The notes under the pieces were generated by a model. That model saw only the letters and a list, made by a program, of their open reading frames with translations. It did not search any database and was not told where the DNA came from. From contig NZ_CP127173.1 in NCBI RefSeq assembly GCF_030264295.1, forward strand, positions 3,417,501-3,481,500: a stretch of DNA of 64,000 bases. Reading direction: 5' to 3'. Within the stretch, counting starts at the first letter, position 1. Each line of letters begins with the position of its first letter. The position numbers were made by a program, and so were the translations under genes. Below are positions 1 to 9,235 of the stretch, piece after piece. Source of the DNA: Amycolatopsis nalaikhensis (GTDB lineage Bacteria; Actinomycetota; Actinomycetes; Mycobacteriales; Pseudonocardiaceae).

Positions 1-26
1 CGGCACCGGGTCGGCACAAAGCCGGT

Positions 27-57
27 TTGACTCTCCAGTAACTGGAGACTCTAGCTT
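27..57 (+). promoter_or_regulatory. MerR-type promoter of the L11 paralogue
   Basis: A TTGACT -35 (27-32) and a TAGCTT -10 (52-57) are separated by 19 bp, the overlong spacer typical of MerR-activated promoters. The spacer carries the dyad ACTCTCCA-N5-TGGAGACT (30-50), with a perfect 8-1-8 core. The ATG lies 7 nt after the -10, so the transcript should be leaderless, and no convincing ribosome binding site is visible. The regulator is not adjacent inside the window. A near-identical dyad precedes the MerR gene at 20.9 kb. Confidence 0.8.
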
Positions 58-63
58 CGGGGC

Positions 64-492
64 ATGGCTCCGAAGACGAAGAAACTCACCCACCAGGTCA
101 CCCTGGAACTCACCGCGGGCAACGCCCCGGTCGTCGACCTCGGCAAGATGCTGGGGCAGACCGGGGTCAACCTCGTCGAGATCAAGAAGGCCTACGACGC
201 GGCGACGGCGGCCCAGCGCGGCGACATCGTGCCCGTGGTCGTCTCGGTGTTCGAGGACCGCTCGTTCGACCTGCGGCTGAAGACGCCGCCGACGTCGTTC
301 CTGATCAAGAAGGCGTTGGGGGACAAGGGTTCCGCGCGGCCGGGCCACGAGGTCGCGGGCAAGCTGACGAAGGACCAGCTGCGCGAGATCGCCGAGCGGA
401 AGCTGCCGGACCTCAACACCTCCGACGTCGACGCGGCGATGCGCACGATCGCCGGCACCGCCCGGTCCATGGGCGTCGTGGTCGTCGACTGA
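64..492 (+). CDS. Divergent ribosomal protein L11 paralogue
   Basis: A 142-residue L11-family protein. L11 forms the GTPase-associated centre with 23S rRNA helices 43/44. The family signature is clear: LGQTGVN near residue 31, the VFEDRSF stretch near 63, KTPP, and the C-terminal REIAERKLPDLN followed by IAGTARSMG. It is not an ordinary rplK. The N-terminal proline-rich helix, normally PAPPVGPALGQ, reads PVVDLGKMLGQ, so three of the four prolines are lost. It is also not next to nusG or rplA. It starts without a leader behind a MerR-type promoter and is followed after 1 nt by the CGNR gene. An inducible substitute for L11, perhaps giving thiopeptide tolerance, is inferred; a specialised or decaying duplicate is the alternative. 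Confidence 0.85.
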   Translation: MAPKTKKLTHQVTLELTAGNAPVVDLGKMLGQTGVNLVEIKKAYDAATAAQRGDIVPVVVSVFEDRSFDLRLKTPPTSFLIKKALGDKGSARPGHEVAGKLTKDQLREIAERKLPDLNTSDVDAAMRTIAGTARSMGVVVVD

Positions 493-493
493 C

Positions 494-897
494 GTGCGCA
501 AGCACGCGGTCGTGCCGCCGTTCCACGCGCTGGACCCCGAGCTCGGGGTGGCGGAACACCTGCTGCGCAAGGGAAATCCGCAGTTGTGCGCCATCGTCGC
601 GCAGCTGCCCGACGAGCACGCGGCCGCGCGCCGCCTCAACGCCGTGCTGGCGGAGGCCGGGGCGCGGCCGCGGCTCGTCGACACCGGTGCCGCGTGGCGG
701 ATCGTCTACGTGACCCCGCGCGCGGAGGCCGGCGAGCTGGCGGCGGGCGCCGCGGGGCTGGCCGAGTCGTGACCGTCGGCGGGTGGCGGCGGGTGAAGCG
801 CTGCGCCACCTGTGGCCTGCCGTTCTGCGACCGCACGTCCGGCTGCACCCGCAAGTGGTGCGCCGAACACCGCCGGTCTTCGAGTGCGGTGGACTAG
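494..897 (+). CDS. Short CGNR/ABATE-type zinc-finger protein, frame broken at ~766
   Basis: As sequenced there are two pieces: 494-772 (GTG start, 92 aa) and 769-897 (42 aa, GTGA overlap). Adding one C at 766/767 to restore GAGCTC joins them into a protein of about 134 residues reading [15 protein letters not shown] across the join. The first part resembles the end of an ABATE domain (LNAVLAEAG...[14 protein letters not shown]). The second is a CGNR-like finger with CATC, C, C, WC and H ligands, but the terminal CGNR tetrad itself is absent. Family members are putative stress-linked transcription regulators. It starts 1 nt after the L11 paralogue and is therefore probably co-transcribed with it. 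The family call is from motif memory; short length and divergence keep it tentative. Confidence 0.6.
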
Positions 898-985
898 GCT
901 CTTACGCGCAGCAGCGACTGGCGCCATCGAGGTGGAGCACCACCGGGAAGCGACTACGAGGCCGGCACCGCGCGCCTGGGTGAAG
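898..985 (+). promoter_or_regulatory. ZTP (pfl) riboswitch upstream of glyA
   Basis: The 112 bp before glyA carries the hallmarks of the pfl motif. These are ACTGGCG (917-923), a GGTG/CACC hairpin followed by ACCGGGAAGC (931-951), and the distal CGCCTGGG (973-980) that forms the pseudoknot. ZTP riboswitches sense ZTP/ZMP, which accumulates when 10-formyl-THF is short, and commonly control glyA and other one-carbon genes. Exact boundaries need a covariance search. Confidence 0.8.
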
Positions 986-1009
986 GCCACTCCAGAGCCG
1001 GAGTACGCC

Positions 1010-2278
1010 ATGACACACCAGCCGAAACTGAACGCACTCGCCGCCGCCGACCCCGCGATCGCCGGGCTCGTGGAAGACGAGGCGAAGCGCCAGCACGACA
1101 AGATCCGCCTGATCGCGTCGGAGAACTACGTCTCGCAGGCCGTGCTCGAGGCGACCGGCAGCGTGCTCACCAACAAGTACTCCGAGGGCTACGCGGGCAA
1201 GCGCTACTACGAGGGCCAGCAGTTCATCGACCAGGTCGAGCAGCTGGCCATCGACCGCGCGAAGGCGGTGTTCGGCGCCGACCACGCGAACGTCCAGCCG
1301 TACTCCGGTTCCCCCGCGAACCTGGCCGTGTACCTGGCGTTCGCGAAGCCGGGCGACACCGTGCTGGGCATGGCGCTGCCGGACGGCGGCCACCTTACGC
1401 ACGGCTGGAGCGTCTCCGCGACCGGCAAGTGGTTCAACCCGGTGCGCTACGGCGTGGCGAAGGAGACCGGCCGCGTCGACCTCGACCAGGTCCGCGACCT
1501 CGCCCGCCAGCACCGGCCGAAGCTGATCTTCGCCGGTGGCACGGCGATCCCGCGCATCATCGACTTCCCGGCGTTCGCCGAGATCGCGCGCGAGGTGGAC
1601 GCGGTGCTCGTCGCCGACATCGCGCACATCGCCGGCCTGGTCGCGGGTGGCGCGCACCCGTCGCCGGTCGGGCACGCGCAGGTCATCACGACGACGACGC
1701 ACAAGACGCTGCGCGGCCCGCGTGGCGCGATGATCCTGTCCGACGCCGACCACGCGAAGGCCGTCGACAAGGCGGTGTTCCCGGGGCTGCAGGGCGGCCC
1801 GCACAACCACACGACCGCGGCGATCGCCGTCGCGCTCGGGGAGGCGCAGCAGCCGTCGTTCAGCGAGTACGCGCACCGGATCGTCGCGAACGCCCGCGCG
1901 CTGGCCGACGCCTTGCTCGCCTGCGGCTACGACCTCGTGTCCGGCGGCACGGACAACCACCTGCTGCTGATCGACCTGACCAACAAGGGCGTCGCGGGCA
2001 AGCCGGCCGCCCAGGCGCTGGACCGCGCGGGCATCGAGCTGAACTACAACACGGTGCCGTTCGACCCGCGCAAGCCGTTCGACCCGTCCGGCATCCGGCT
2101 CGGCACGTCCGCGATCACCACGCGCGGCCTCCGGCCGGAGCACCAGGTCCAGGTGGCGGCGTGGATCGACCGCACGATCACCGCGGCGGCGGCGTCCGAC
2201 GAGGCCGCGTTGGACACGATCGCCGCGGAGATCCGCGAGTTCCTGGCACCGTTCCCCATCCCCGGCTACTCCGCCTGA
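1010..2278 (+). CDS. glyA: Serine hydroxymethyltransferase
   Basis: A 422-residue PLP-dependent enzyme that converts serine and THF to glycine and 5,10-methylene-THF in the cytosol. Family landmarks are LIASENYVS near residue 36, the [13 protein letters not shown] substrate loop, and the PLP-lysine motif [13 protein letters not shown] near residue 230. Length matches the family. The chosen ATG has GGAG at 1000-1003, and upstream in-frame codons would run through the riboswitch, so longer starts were rejected. Position behind a ZTP riboswitch ties it to folate supply, which fits the folate operon further along the window. Confidence 0.97.
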   Translation: MTHQPKLNALAAADPAIAGLVEDEAKRQHDKIRLIASENYVSQAVLEATGSVLTNKYSEGYAGKRYYEGQQFIDQVEQLAIDRAKAVFGADHANVQPYSGSPANLAVYLAFAKPGDTVLGMALPDGGHLTHGWSVSATGKWFNPVRYGVAKETGRVDLDQVRDLARQHRPKLIFAGGTAIPRIIDFPAFAEIAREVDAVLVADIAHIAGLVAGGAHPSPVGHAQVITTTTHKTLRGPRGAMILSDADHAKAVDKAVFPGLQGGPHNHTTAAIAVALGEAQQPSFSEYAHRIVANARALADALLACGYDLVSGGTDNHLLLIDLTNKGVAGKPAAQALDRAGIELNYNTVPFDPRKPFDPSGIRLGTSAITTRGLRPEHQVQVAAWIDRTITAAAASDEAALDTIAAEIREFLAPFPIPGYSA

Positions 2279-2287
2279 CCCACCTCC

Positions 2288-2325
2288 CCGAGGGCGGCAC
2301 TTTCACGTGAAAGTGCCGCCCTCGG
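2288..2325. terminator. 38-bp perfect palindrome after glyA
   Basis: A perfect 19+19 bp inverted repeat centred on TTTCACGTGAAA with GC-rich outer arms (CCGAGGGCGGC). It lies 10 bp after the glyA stop and probably acts as a terminator, although no T-tract follows. The same core recurs at 55573-55628. Confidence 0.6.
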
Positions 2326-2352
2326 CGTGTCCGGGGTCACCCGGAAATTTGG

Positions 2353-2417
2353 TTGCACGATGCAAGCTCTGTGGGAATACTTGGCCGAGACAAGTAGTTG
2401 ACAGGTACAAGCAACTA
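2353..2417. promoter_or_regulatory. Operator/promoter region of the MFS pump
   Basis: Three dyads lie within 65 bp: TTGCA-N3-TGCAA (2353-2365), TACTTG-N7-CAAGTA (2378-2396) and TAGTTG-N11-CAACTA (2395-2417). A consensus -35 TTGACA sits at 2398-2403 inside the last two. The arrangement is typical of TetR or MarR control of an efflux gene, but no such regulator is encoded nearby. Confidence 0.6.
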
Positions 2418-2440
2418 CGCGAAGGCTGAGGGAGACCACC

Positions 2441-4093
2441 ATGAGCGACACCACCACGGCGGAAGGAGCAGCCGCTACGAACGGCAAACTGACCCACCGC
2501 CAGATCCTGACCGTCCTGTCCGGGCTGATGCTCGGCATGTTCCTCGCGGCGCTCGACCAGACGATCGTGTCGTCGTCGATGCGCACCATCGCCGACGAGC
2601 TCCACGGCCTGTCCCTGCAGGCCTGGGCCACCACCGCGTACCTCATCACCGCGACGCTCTCGACGCCGCTGTACGGCAAGCTGTCCGACCTCTACGGCCG
2701 CAAGCCCATGTACCTGACGGCGATCTCCCTGTTCCTGGTCGGTTCGCTGGCCAGCGGCATGGCGACGTCGATGTACGAGCTCGCCGCGTTCCGCGCCTTC
2801 CAGGGCCTCGGTGCCGGTGGCCTGATGTCCCTCGCGCTGGCGATCATCACCGACATCACCGCGCCGCGTGAGCGCAGCAAGTACCAGGGCTACTTCATGG
2901 CCGTGTTCGGCATCTCGAGCGTCGCCGGCCCGGTCGTCGGCGGGTTCTTCGCCGGCATCGACACCTTCGCCGGCATCACCGGCTGGCGCTGGGTCTTCCT
3001 GGTCAACGTCCCGATCGCGCTCGCCGCGCTGGTCGTCGTCACCAAGGTGCTGAACCTCCCGCACACCCGCGTGGACCAGAAGGTCGACTACTGGGGTGCC
3101 GTCGCGCTGGCCACCGGCCTGGTGCCGCTGCTGATCGTCGCCGAGCAGGGCCGTGAGTGGGGCTGGGGCTCCGCCGCCTCGATCGCCATGTACGTCGTCG
3201 GCGCGCTCGGCGTGACCGCCTTCGTCTGGATCGAACGCCGGATGGGCGACGCCGCCCTGCTGCCGCTGCGCCTGTTCCGCCGTCCGGTGTTCCGGATGTC
3301 GACGCTCGTCACCGTCGTGCAGGGCGCCGGGATGTTCGGCGCGATGATGTCGCTGCCGCTGTACCTGCAGATCGTCAAGGGCGCGACGCCGACCCAGGCG
3401 GGCCTGCAGATGCTCCCGCTGACGCTGGGCATCATGTCCGCGAGCCTGACCAGCGGACGGCTCATCTCCAAGACCGGGCGCTACAAGATGTTCGCGGTGG
3501 CCGGGATCGGCCTGATGGCGGCGGCGCTGTTCGCGCTCTCGACCATCACCGTCGACAGCTCGCTCGCGCTGGTCATGATCATCGCCTTCGTGATCGGCCT
3601 CGGCCTCGGCGCCTCGATGCAGACGCTGGTGCTGGCCGCGACCAACGACGTCCGCCCGCAGGACATCGGCGTCGCCACCTCGGCGGCGACGTTCTTCCGG
3701 CAGATCGGCGGCACGGCGGGCACTGCGGTGTTCCTGTCGATCCTGTTCGGCACGGTCGGCGACCGGATCGCGAACGCCATCCGCTCGGCGATGACCACGC
3801 CGGCCTACACGTCGGCGCTGGCGCAGCACCCGGAGTTCGCGAAGCAGATGCAGAGCGGCCTGGACGTCAACGACACGTCGTTCCTGTCCACGCTCGACCC
3901 GACGCTGGCCCGGCCGATCCTGCAGGGCTTCGCCGAGTCGATGAGCACGGTGTTCCTGGTCGGCGGGATCGTGCTGACCGTCGGCTTCGCGCTGGTGTGG
4001 TTCCTCAAGGAGAAGCCGCTCTCGGACAAGTCGGCGATGGAGCAGCGCGCGGAGGCCGAGGCGGACGCTCCCGCCCTCGCACTGGCGCACTGA
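2441..4093 (+). CDS. DHA2-family (EmrB/QacA-type) MFS drug efflux transporter
   Basis: A 550-residue integral membrane protein with about 14 hydrophobic segments, the DHA2 architecture of proton-driven drug exporters. The first helix carries [17 protein letters not shown], the family motif D1, and the cytoplasmic loop after helix 2 has [11 protein letters not shown] (motif A). The C-terminus is a short charged cytoplasmic tail. The ATG is preceded by GAGGGAG at the right distance. The substrate cannot be told from the sequence. The dyad-rich promoter suggests inducible expression. The gene is monocistronic between two strong terminators. Confidence 0.92.
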   Translation: MSDTTTAEGAAATNGKLTHRQILTVLSGLMLGMFLAALDQTIVSSSMRTIADELHGLSLQAWATTAYLITATLSTPLYGKLSDLYGRKPMYLTAISLFLVGSLASGMATSMYELAAFRAFQGLGAGGLMSLALAIITDITAPRERSKYQGYFMAVFGISSVAGPVVGGFFAGIDTFAGITGWRWVFLVNVPIALAALVVVTKVLNLPHTRVDQKVDYWGAVALATGLVPLLIVAEQGREWGWGSAASIAMYVVGALGVTAFVWIERRMGDAALLPLRLFRRPVFRMSTLVTVVQGAGMFGAMMSLPLYLQIVKGATPTQAGLQMLPLTLGIMSASLTSGRLISKTGRYKMFAVAGIGLMAAALFALSTITVDSSLALVMIIAFVIGLGLGASMQTLVLAATNDVRPQDIGVATSAATFFRQIGGTAGTAVFLSILFGTVGDRIANAIRSAMTTPAYTSALAQHPEFAKQMQSGLDVNDTSFLSTLDPTLARPILQGFAESMSTVFLVGGIVLTVGFALVWFLKEKPLSDKSAMEQRAEAEADAPALALAH

Positions 4094-4100
4094 CCGCGTG

Positions 4101-4139
4101 AAAAAGGCCCCCTCGGGAAACTTCCGAGGGGGCCTTTTC
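4101..4139. terminator. Bidirectional rho-independent terminator
   Basis: AAAAAGGCCCCCTCGG, a 7-nt loop, then CCGAGGGGGCCTTTT. This is a GC stem with an A-tract on one side and a T-tract on the other, between the convergent MFS gene and ppa, so it serves both strands. Confidence 0.92.
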
Positions 4140-4144
4140 GCAGG

Positions 4145-4654
4145 TCAGTGACCGTTGGCTTCTTCCTTGGCCAGGCGGTCGGTCTCGCGCTCGTACGAGC
4201 GGGCGATCTCGTTCTCGGCCTCGGTGCGGCCGACCCAGGTCGAGCCCTCGACGCTCTTGCCCGGCTCGAGGTCCTTGTAGACCTCGAAGAAGTGCTGGAT
4301 CTCCAGCTTGTGGAACTCGTTCAGGTGGTGAATGTCGCGCAGGTGCTCCAGGCGCGGGTCGTTCGTCGGGACCGCGAGGACCTTGTCGTCCGGGCCCTTC
4401 TCGTCGGTCATCCGGAACATGCCGATCGCGCGGCAGCGGATCAGGCAGCCCGGGAACGTCGGCTCCTGCACGAGGACGAGCACGTCGAGCGGGTCGCCGT
4501 CCTGGCCGAGGGTGTCGTCGATGAAGCCGTAGTCGGCCGGGTACTGCGTGGCCGTGAACAGGGTCCGGTCCAGCTTGATGCGGCCGGTCTTGTGGTCGAC
4601 CTCGTACTTGTTGCGCTCCCCTTTGGGGATTTCGATCGTGACGTCGAACTCCAC
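4145..4654 (-). CDS. ppa: Inorganic pyrophosphatase (family I)
   Basis: A 169-residue cytosolic enzyme that hydrolyses pyrophosphate and pulls biosynthetic reactions forward. The N-terminus [18 protein letters not shown], the [12 protein letters not shown] block and the metal-binding [10 protein letters not shown] motif (near residues 53-62) are all intact. KAxxx-type charged residues follow at the C-terminus. GTG start with GAGGA about 8 nt upstream. It faces the dacB-type gene divergently, as ppa does in M. tuberculosis. Confidence 0.96.
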   Translation of the reverse strand: MEFDVTIEIPKGERNKYEVDHKTGRIKLDRTLFTATQYPADYGFIDDTLGQDGDPLDVLVLVQEPTFPGCLIRCRAIGMFRMTDEKGPDDKVLAVPTNDPRLEHLRDIHHLNEFHKLEIQHFFEVYKDLEPGKSVEGSTWVGRTEAENEIARSYERETDRLAKEEANGH

Positions 4655-4829
4655 GGCGTCCTCGCTGCTTCTTCGTAGATACGGCGTGCCCACGCGTCGC
4701 GGGCGGCAACCTTCATGACTGTCTTGACGTCTCCTAGTGTGGACTACGCCCTGCCGCCGGGTCGCATCGATGTCGGCCCGGAGGCATGTGAGCTTGGCCC
4801 CTTCCGGGGCAGGTGAGAAGGAGTGGTGG

Positions 4830-7163
4830 GTGCCGGAAAACGACCAGCCGATGTGGCCTTCGTCGGACGAAGACCGCTCGTCGTCCGGGGCGCGGAAGAC
4901 CACTCCGATGTCGCTGCCGTCCCCGCCGGAGAGCGGTGCGGGCGACGCGGGCGTGCCCAAGGTCACAGGCAGTGAAGCCCCGAAGGGGTCGTGGTTCGCG
5001 CCGAACGTGCCGCCCGAGCCGGTCCCGGGGCTGAACGCGCCCGAGGAGGAGCCGCCACCGCCGCCGACCCCGGCGAAGCAGGACCTCGCCGACCGCCTCG
5101 GCAGCCGCGAGCCGAAGCCGCCGCAGCCCGCCGAGGAGGGCACCCAGTACATCCGGGTCGAGCAGCCGAAGCCCGCCGAGAGCACGCAGTACATCCAGGT
5201 GGAGCGGGCCGAGGAGGCGACCCGTCAGGAGACGCCGATCGTGCCGGTCGAGCGCGGCGTGTGGCCCGGCGAGCAGCGGGACCGCGCCGAGGAGCCCCAG
5301 CAGTCCGAGACGCAGCCGTGGCGGGAAGAGCTCCAGCAGTGGCGTCAGGAGCAGCAACGCCGCGAAGAGCAGCTGAAGCGCCTGGACGCGCAGCGCCGCG
5401 ACGAGGCCCATCAGATGCTCGACGACGCCCAGCGGCAGCGGCTGGAAGAGCCGCAGCCGTGGGCGCAGCGGATCGAGGTGCACGACAACCGGCCCGCCGA
5501 GGACCGCCGTCCGCCGTTGCCACCGGAGCCGCCGCGCGGGGTGGTGCCGTCGGCGTCCGCCGGGTCGCTCGCGCGCCCGCAGCGGATCGAGCCGGACGGG
5601 CAGCGGTTCGACGCCGAGGCGACCGTCGGGATCGAGCGGCCGACGCAGTTCCCCGGCGTCTTCCAGCAGCAGCCGCAGCCCCGGACCGAGCCGCCGCGGA
5701 CCGAGCCGCCCGCCGAGCCGCCGCGTCAGGAGCCGCCCAGCCCGGCGCCGGCCGCCGAGGAGCCGCCGAAGAAGCGGCGCAAGGGCAAGCTGATCGCGCT
5801 CGTCGTGGTCGTCCTGCTGGTGCTGGCCGGGGGCGGGGTCGCCGCGGCGATGCCGAAGGTGTCGAACCGCCTCGGCTTGCCGTGGGCGCCGAACGCGCCG
5901 AAGGGCGACAGCCCCGAGCCCGCCGCCGCCACGCGCCAGCTGCCGGGACCGAACGCCGCCGGGCAGGCGCCGAGCGCGGACGGCGTCAAGTCCGCGCTGG
6001 CCGCCGCCGCGGGCAACGGCGCGCTCGGGCAGCTCACCGGCAGCGTGGTCGACCCGGTGACCGGCAGCGTGCTGTGGGACCGCGGCTCGGCGACGCCGGT
6101 GACGCCCGCGTCGACGACGAAGGTGCTCACCTCGGCCGCCGCGTTGCTGTCGCTGGACCACAACCTGCGCCTGTCGACGAAGATCGTCCAGGGCGCGGAC
6201 CCGGGCACGGTGGTGCTGGTCGGCGGCGGCGACACGACGCTCACCAACCTGCCGCTGGGCACGGACTCGCCGCTGTACCCGGGTGCCGCGCACGTCGACG
6301 ACCTCGTCGCGCAGGTCAAGAAGGCCGCGCCGGGGGTGAAGAAGGTGCAGGTCGACCTGTCCCTGTTCAAGGGGCCGACGACTGCGCCGGGCTGGGAGGC
6401 GGGTGACGCGCCGTCGACGTACGCGACGCAGATGGCGCCCGTGATGGCCGACGGCGGCCGCCTCAGCCCGAAGGACAACAACTCGCAGCGCACCGCGAAC
6501 GCGGGCAGCGCGCTCGCGGCGTCGATCGCCTCGAAACTGGGCGCCTCGCCGGGTGGCCAGGCGACGGCGGCCAAGGAAGCGAAGGTGCTCGCCGAGGTCA
6601 AGTCGGCCCCGCTGACCGAGCTGGTGTCGGACCTGATGGAGCTGTCCGACGACGTCCTCGCGGAGGCGGTCGCGCGGCAGGTCGCGCTCGCGAACGGCGA
6701 GGAGGCCAGCTACGCGGGCGGCGCGAAGGCGACGATCAAGGTGCTGAAGGACCACGGCTTCGACGTCTCGGGCCTCGAGCTGTCGGACGGCAGCGGCATC
6801 TCCTCGCTCAACCGCATCCCGGCGAAGCTGCTGACACAGGTCCTCGCGGCCGCGGCGGCCCCGGAGGGCAAGAACCCGGGCACGGCCAAGCTGCGCCCCG
6901 TCCTGGCGGGCCTCCCGGTGGCGGGCGGCTCGGGCACGCTGGCGGACGAGCGGTTCGACAAGCCGAACTCCCAGGCGGGCCGCGGCTGGGTCCGCGCGAA
7001 GACGGGCACGCTGACCGGCGTCAACACGCTGGCCGGGCTGGTCTTGGACCAGGACGGCCGGGTGCTGGTGTTCGCGTTCATGTCGAACGGCTCGGACACC
7101 GACGCGGGCCGGGACGCCCTCGACGTGCTGGCGACGAGCCTCCGCAAGTGCGGCTGCTCCTAG
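4830..7163 (+). CDS. dacB: D-alanyl-D-alanine carboxypeptidase/endopeptidase (PBP4, S13 family) with long cytoplasmic N-terminus
   Basis: A 777-residue protein. Residues 1 to about 315 are a Pro/Glu/Gln/Arg-rich, low-complexity cytoplasmic region. A lysine/arginine stop (KKRRKGK) and one membrane helix follow at about 320-341, then an extracellular S13 peptidase domain. The catalytic motifs are SxxK as PASTTK near 427 and KTG as RAKTGTL near 723. The middle SxN motif reads SDD (ELSDDVLAE) near 606. It trims peptidoglycan stem peptides. GTG start with AAGGAG at 4818-4823. The long tail is unlike E. coli DacB but common in related actinobacteria, where it may anchor cytoplasmic partners (inference). 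Confidence 0.9.
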   Translation: MPENDQPMWPSSDEDRSSSGARKTTPMSLPSPPESGAGDAGVPKVTGSEAPKGSWFAPNVPPEPVPGLNAPEEEPPPPPTPAKQDLADRLGSREPKPPQPAEEGTQYIRVEQPKPAESTQYIQVERAEEATRQETPIVPVERGVWPGEQRDRAEEPQQSETQPWREELQQWRQEQQRREEQLKRLDAQRRDEAHQMLDDAQRQRLEEPQPWAQRIEVHDNRPAEDRRPPLPPEPPRGVVPSASAGSLARPQRIEPDGQRFDAEATVGIERPTQFPGVFQQQPQPRTEPPRTEPPAEPPRQEPPSPAPAAEEPPKKRRKGKLIALVVVVLLVLAGGGVAAAMPKVSNRLGLPWAPNAPKGDSPEPAAATRQLPGPNAAGQAPSADGVKSALAAAAGNGALGQLTGSVVDPVTGSVLWDRGSATPVTPASTTKVLTSAAALLSLDHNLRLSTKIVQGADPGTVVLVGGGDTTLTNLPLGTDSPLYPGAAHVDDLVAQVKKAAPGVKKVQVDLSLFKGPTTAPGWEAGDAPSTYATQMAPVMADGGRLSPKDNNSQRTANAGSALAASIASKLGASPGGQATAAKEAKVLAEVKSAPLTELVSDLMELSDDVLAEAVARQVALANGEEASYAGGAKATIKVLKDHGFDVSGLELSDGSGISSLNRIPAKLLTQVLAAAAAPEGKNPGTAKLRPVLAGLPVAGGSGTLADERFDKPNSQAGRGWVRAKTGTLTGVNTLAGLVLDQDGRVLVFAFMSNGSDTDAGRDALDVLATSLRKCGCS

Positions 7164-7238
7164 CCGCGTGCCGGTCCGTGTGCGAAGCGTGCGGAGATCG
7201 TGGCCGGAAACCCGGCGCGGCCAGGTAGCGTCGGAAGG

Positions 7239-8276
7239 GTGAGTCAGGAAACCGAGACCCGGCCCATGGTCGACTGGGCGCTCGCCGCGCAGACGGGCGC
7301 GCTGCTCGTGCGCGGCGGCCCGCAAGTCCCGCGCGAAGTGGCCGACGCGGCCGTCACCGATCTGCGTGAGCTGACCGTCGAAGCCGAGGGGCACGTCCGG
7401 CAGCTGACGAACCTGGGCCTCGACCTGCCGCTGCTGCCCGGCGAGGTCGTCGACCGCCCGGGCTGGGTGCGCTCGGCCGCGGCCGGGCTGGACGCGCTGA
7501 CCGGGCGTGCGCTGCCGCAGCAGGGCGGGCCGTTCGGGCCGATCCTCGCCGGTGGCGCCGGGGTGCAGACCGGGCTGGTGCTCGCGTTCCTGGCCAGCCG
7601 CGTGCTCGGCCAGTACGACCCCTTCGGCGGCCCGGACCGCGAAGGCAGGCTGCTGCTGGTCGCGCCGAACGTCGTCGCCGCCGAGCAGGCGATGGACGTC
7701 CCCGGCCACGACTTCCGGCTCTGGGTCTGCCTGCACGAATGCACCCACCGGCTGCAGTTCACCGCGGTCAAGTGGCTGCGCGACTACTTCGCCGACGAGG
7801 TCGAGCGGCTCGTCGCCGGACTGGCCGGCGGCGGCACCGACAGCCTCGCCGACCTGGTCGGCCGACTGCCCGAGGCGATCAAGCAGGGCCCGAAGCTGAA
7901 CCTCGCCGAGCTGCTCCAGTCGCCGAAGGAACGCGCGGTGTTCGACCGGCTGCTGGCGCTCTCGACGCTGCTGGAGGGCCACGCCGACTACGTGATGGAC
8001 GCCGTCGGCCCGCAGGTCGTCCCGAGCGTCGACACGATCCGCGCGCGCTTCACGACCCGGCGCAAGGGCGGCGGCGTCTTCGACCGGCTGCTGCGCGCGT
8101 TGCTCGGCGTCGACGCGAAGATCCGTCAGTACGAAGAGGGCGCGAAGTTCACGAAGCACGTCGTGGACGCCGTCGGCATGGAGGGTTTCAACGCCGTCTG
8201 GCGGTCGCCGAACACCCTGCCGTCGCGCGCGGAGATCGCCGACCCGGCCGCGTGGGTCCGGCGCCTGCACGGATGA
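7239..8276 (+). CDS. DUF2342 zincin-like metalloprotease family protein
   Basis: About 345 residues of the actinobacterial family often labelled coenzyme F420 biosynthesis-associated. A zinc-peptidase HExxH motif is present as HECTH near residue 168, followed by a helical segment with HADYVMD that may supply the further ligand. The function is unproven even in the family. The GTG at 7239 is chosen because TAGCGT (7225-7230) lies 8 nt upstream, the pattern of a leaderless start; ATG 7266 is the alternative. It overlaps tilS by 4 nt (ATGA), so the two are translationally coupled. Equivalent of M. tuberculosis Rv3626c by position. Confidence 0.85.
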   Translation: MSQETETRPMVDWALAAQTGALLVRGGPQVPREVADAAVTDLRELTVEAEGHVRQLTNLGLDLPLLPGEVVDRPGWVRSAAAGLDALTGRALPQQGGPFGPILAGGAGVQTGLVLAFLASRVLGQYDPFGGPDREGRLLLVAPNVVAAEQAMDVPGHDFRLWVCLHECTHRLQFTAVKWLRDYFADEVERLVAGLAGGGTDSLADLVGRLPEAIKQGPKLNLAELLQSPKERAVFDRLLALSTLLEGHADYVMDAVGPQVVPSVDTIRARFTTRRKGGGVFDRLLRALLGVDAKIRQYEEGAKFTKHVVDAVGMEGFNAVWRSPNTLPSRAEIADPAAWVRRLHG

Positions 8277-9232
8277 CCGGGCAGGCGGTCGCGGCCGTCC
8301 GCCGGGCCGTCCGGGCGTTCCTGGAGACGATCGAGGCGCCGCCCGAGCTGTGCGTCGCGGTTTCCGGCGGCGCCGACTCGCTCGCGCTGGCCGAAGCCAC
8401 CGCGTACGTCGGGCACCACCGCGGCCACCGCGTCCGCGCGCTGGTCGTCGACCACGGCCTGCAGGACGGTTCGGCGAAGATCGCCCGGGACGCGGCCGCC
8501 GCGGCCGAGTCGCTGGGCGTCGACGCGGCCGAGGTCCGCCGGGTCGACGTCACCGGCCCCGGCGGCCCCGAAGCCGCCGCGCGCAAGGCCCGCTACCGCG
8601 CGCTCGCCGGGCACGACCTCGTCCTGCTCGGGCACACCCTCGACGACCAGGCCGAGACCGTCCTGCTCGGGCTGGGCCGCGGCTCCGGCCCGCGGAGCCT
8701 CGCCGGGATGCGGCCGCACGACCCGCCGTGGGGCCGTCCGCTGCTCGCCGTCCCGCGCGCGACCACCCGGGCCGCCTGCGCCGAGCTCGGCGTCGAGCCC
8801 TGGGAGGACCCGCACAACGCCGAACCGCGCTTCACCCGCGTCCGGCTGCGCACCGAAGTCCTGCCGCTCCTGGAAGACGTCCTCAACGGCGGCGTCGCCG
8901 GCGCACTCGCCCGCACGGCCGCGCAGCTGCGTGAGGACAGTGAGGCACTGGACACATTGGCGGACACGATCTTCACCCGCGCGGGCGGCCCCGAAGGGCT
9001 GGATGTGGACGTCCTTTCGACCGAACCCGCGGCCCTCCGCAGGCGGGTTCTCCGCAGGTGGCTGCTGGCATCGGGCGTGCGTGAGCTCACCGACGCGCAC
9101 CTGCGCGCGGTCGACGAACTGGTCGCCCGGTGGCGTGGTCAGGGCGGGGTGTGGTTGCCGGGCAACTTGGAGGCGCGCCGGTGCCGTGGCAGGCTCTGCA
9201 TCACCTCCCAACCCACCACTCGAGGAGAATGA
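8273..9232 (+). CDS. tilS: tRNA(Ile)-lysidine synthase
   Basis: 319 residues. TilS ATP-dependently attaches lysine to C34 of the CAU-anticodon tRNA-Ile, changing its decoding from AUG to AUA. The PP-loop SGGADS is near residue 28, and the second conserved block LLGHTLDDQAETVLLGL lies near 123. The N-terminal catalytic domain is complete and the C-terminal part is short, as in other actinobacteria. The start ATG overlaps the upstream stop (ATGA). hpt follows immediately, the usual tilS-hpt pair. Confidence 0.94.
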   Translation: MTGQAVAAVRRAVRAFLETIEAPPELCVAVSGGADSLALAEATAYVGHHRGHRVRALVVDHGLQDGSAKIARDAAAAAESLGVDAAEVRRVDVTGPGGPEAAARKARYRALAGHDLVLLGHTLDDQAETVLLGLGRGSGPRSLAGMRPHDPPWGRPLLAVPRATTRAACAELGVEPWEDPHNAEPRFTRVRLRTEVLPLLEDVLNGGVAGALARTAAQLREDSEALDTLADTIFTRAGGPEGLDVDVLSTEPAALRRRVLRRWLLASGVRELTDAHLRAVDELVARWRGQGGVWLPGNLEARRCRGRLCITSQPTTRGE

Positions 9233-9235
9233 CCC

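Noticed and set aside
812..1009. N-terminal extension of glyA in frame from 812
   Set aside because: It would translate the CGNR coding region and the ZTP riboswitch; ATG 1010 has an RBS and gives the standard SHMT start.
4734..8270. 1178-residue open frame on the minus strand
   Set aside because: It runs antisense through dacB and the DUF2342 gene, with Arg/Val/Asp-rich low-complexity sequence typical of GC-rich antisense frames and no domain.
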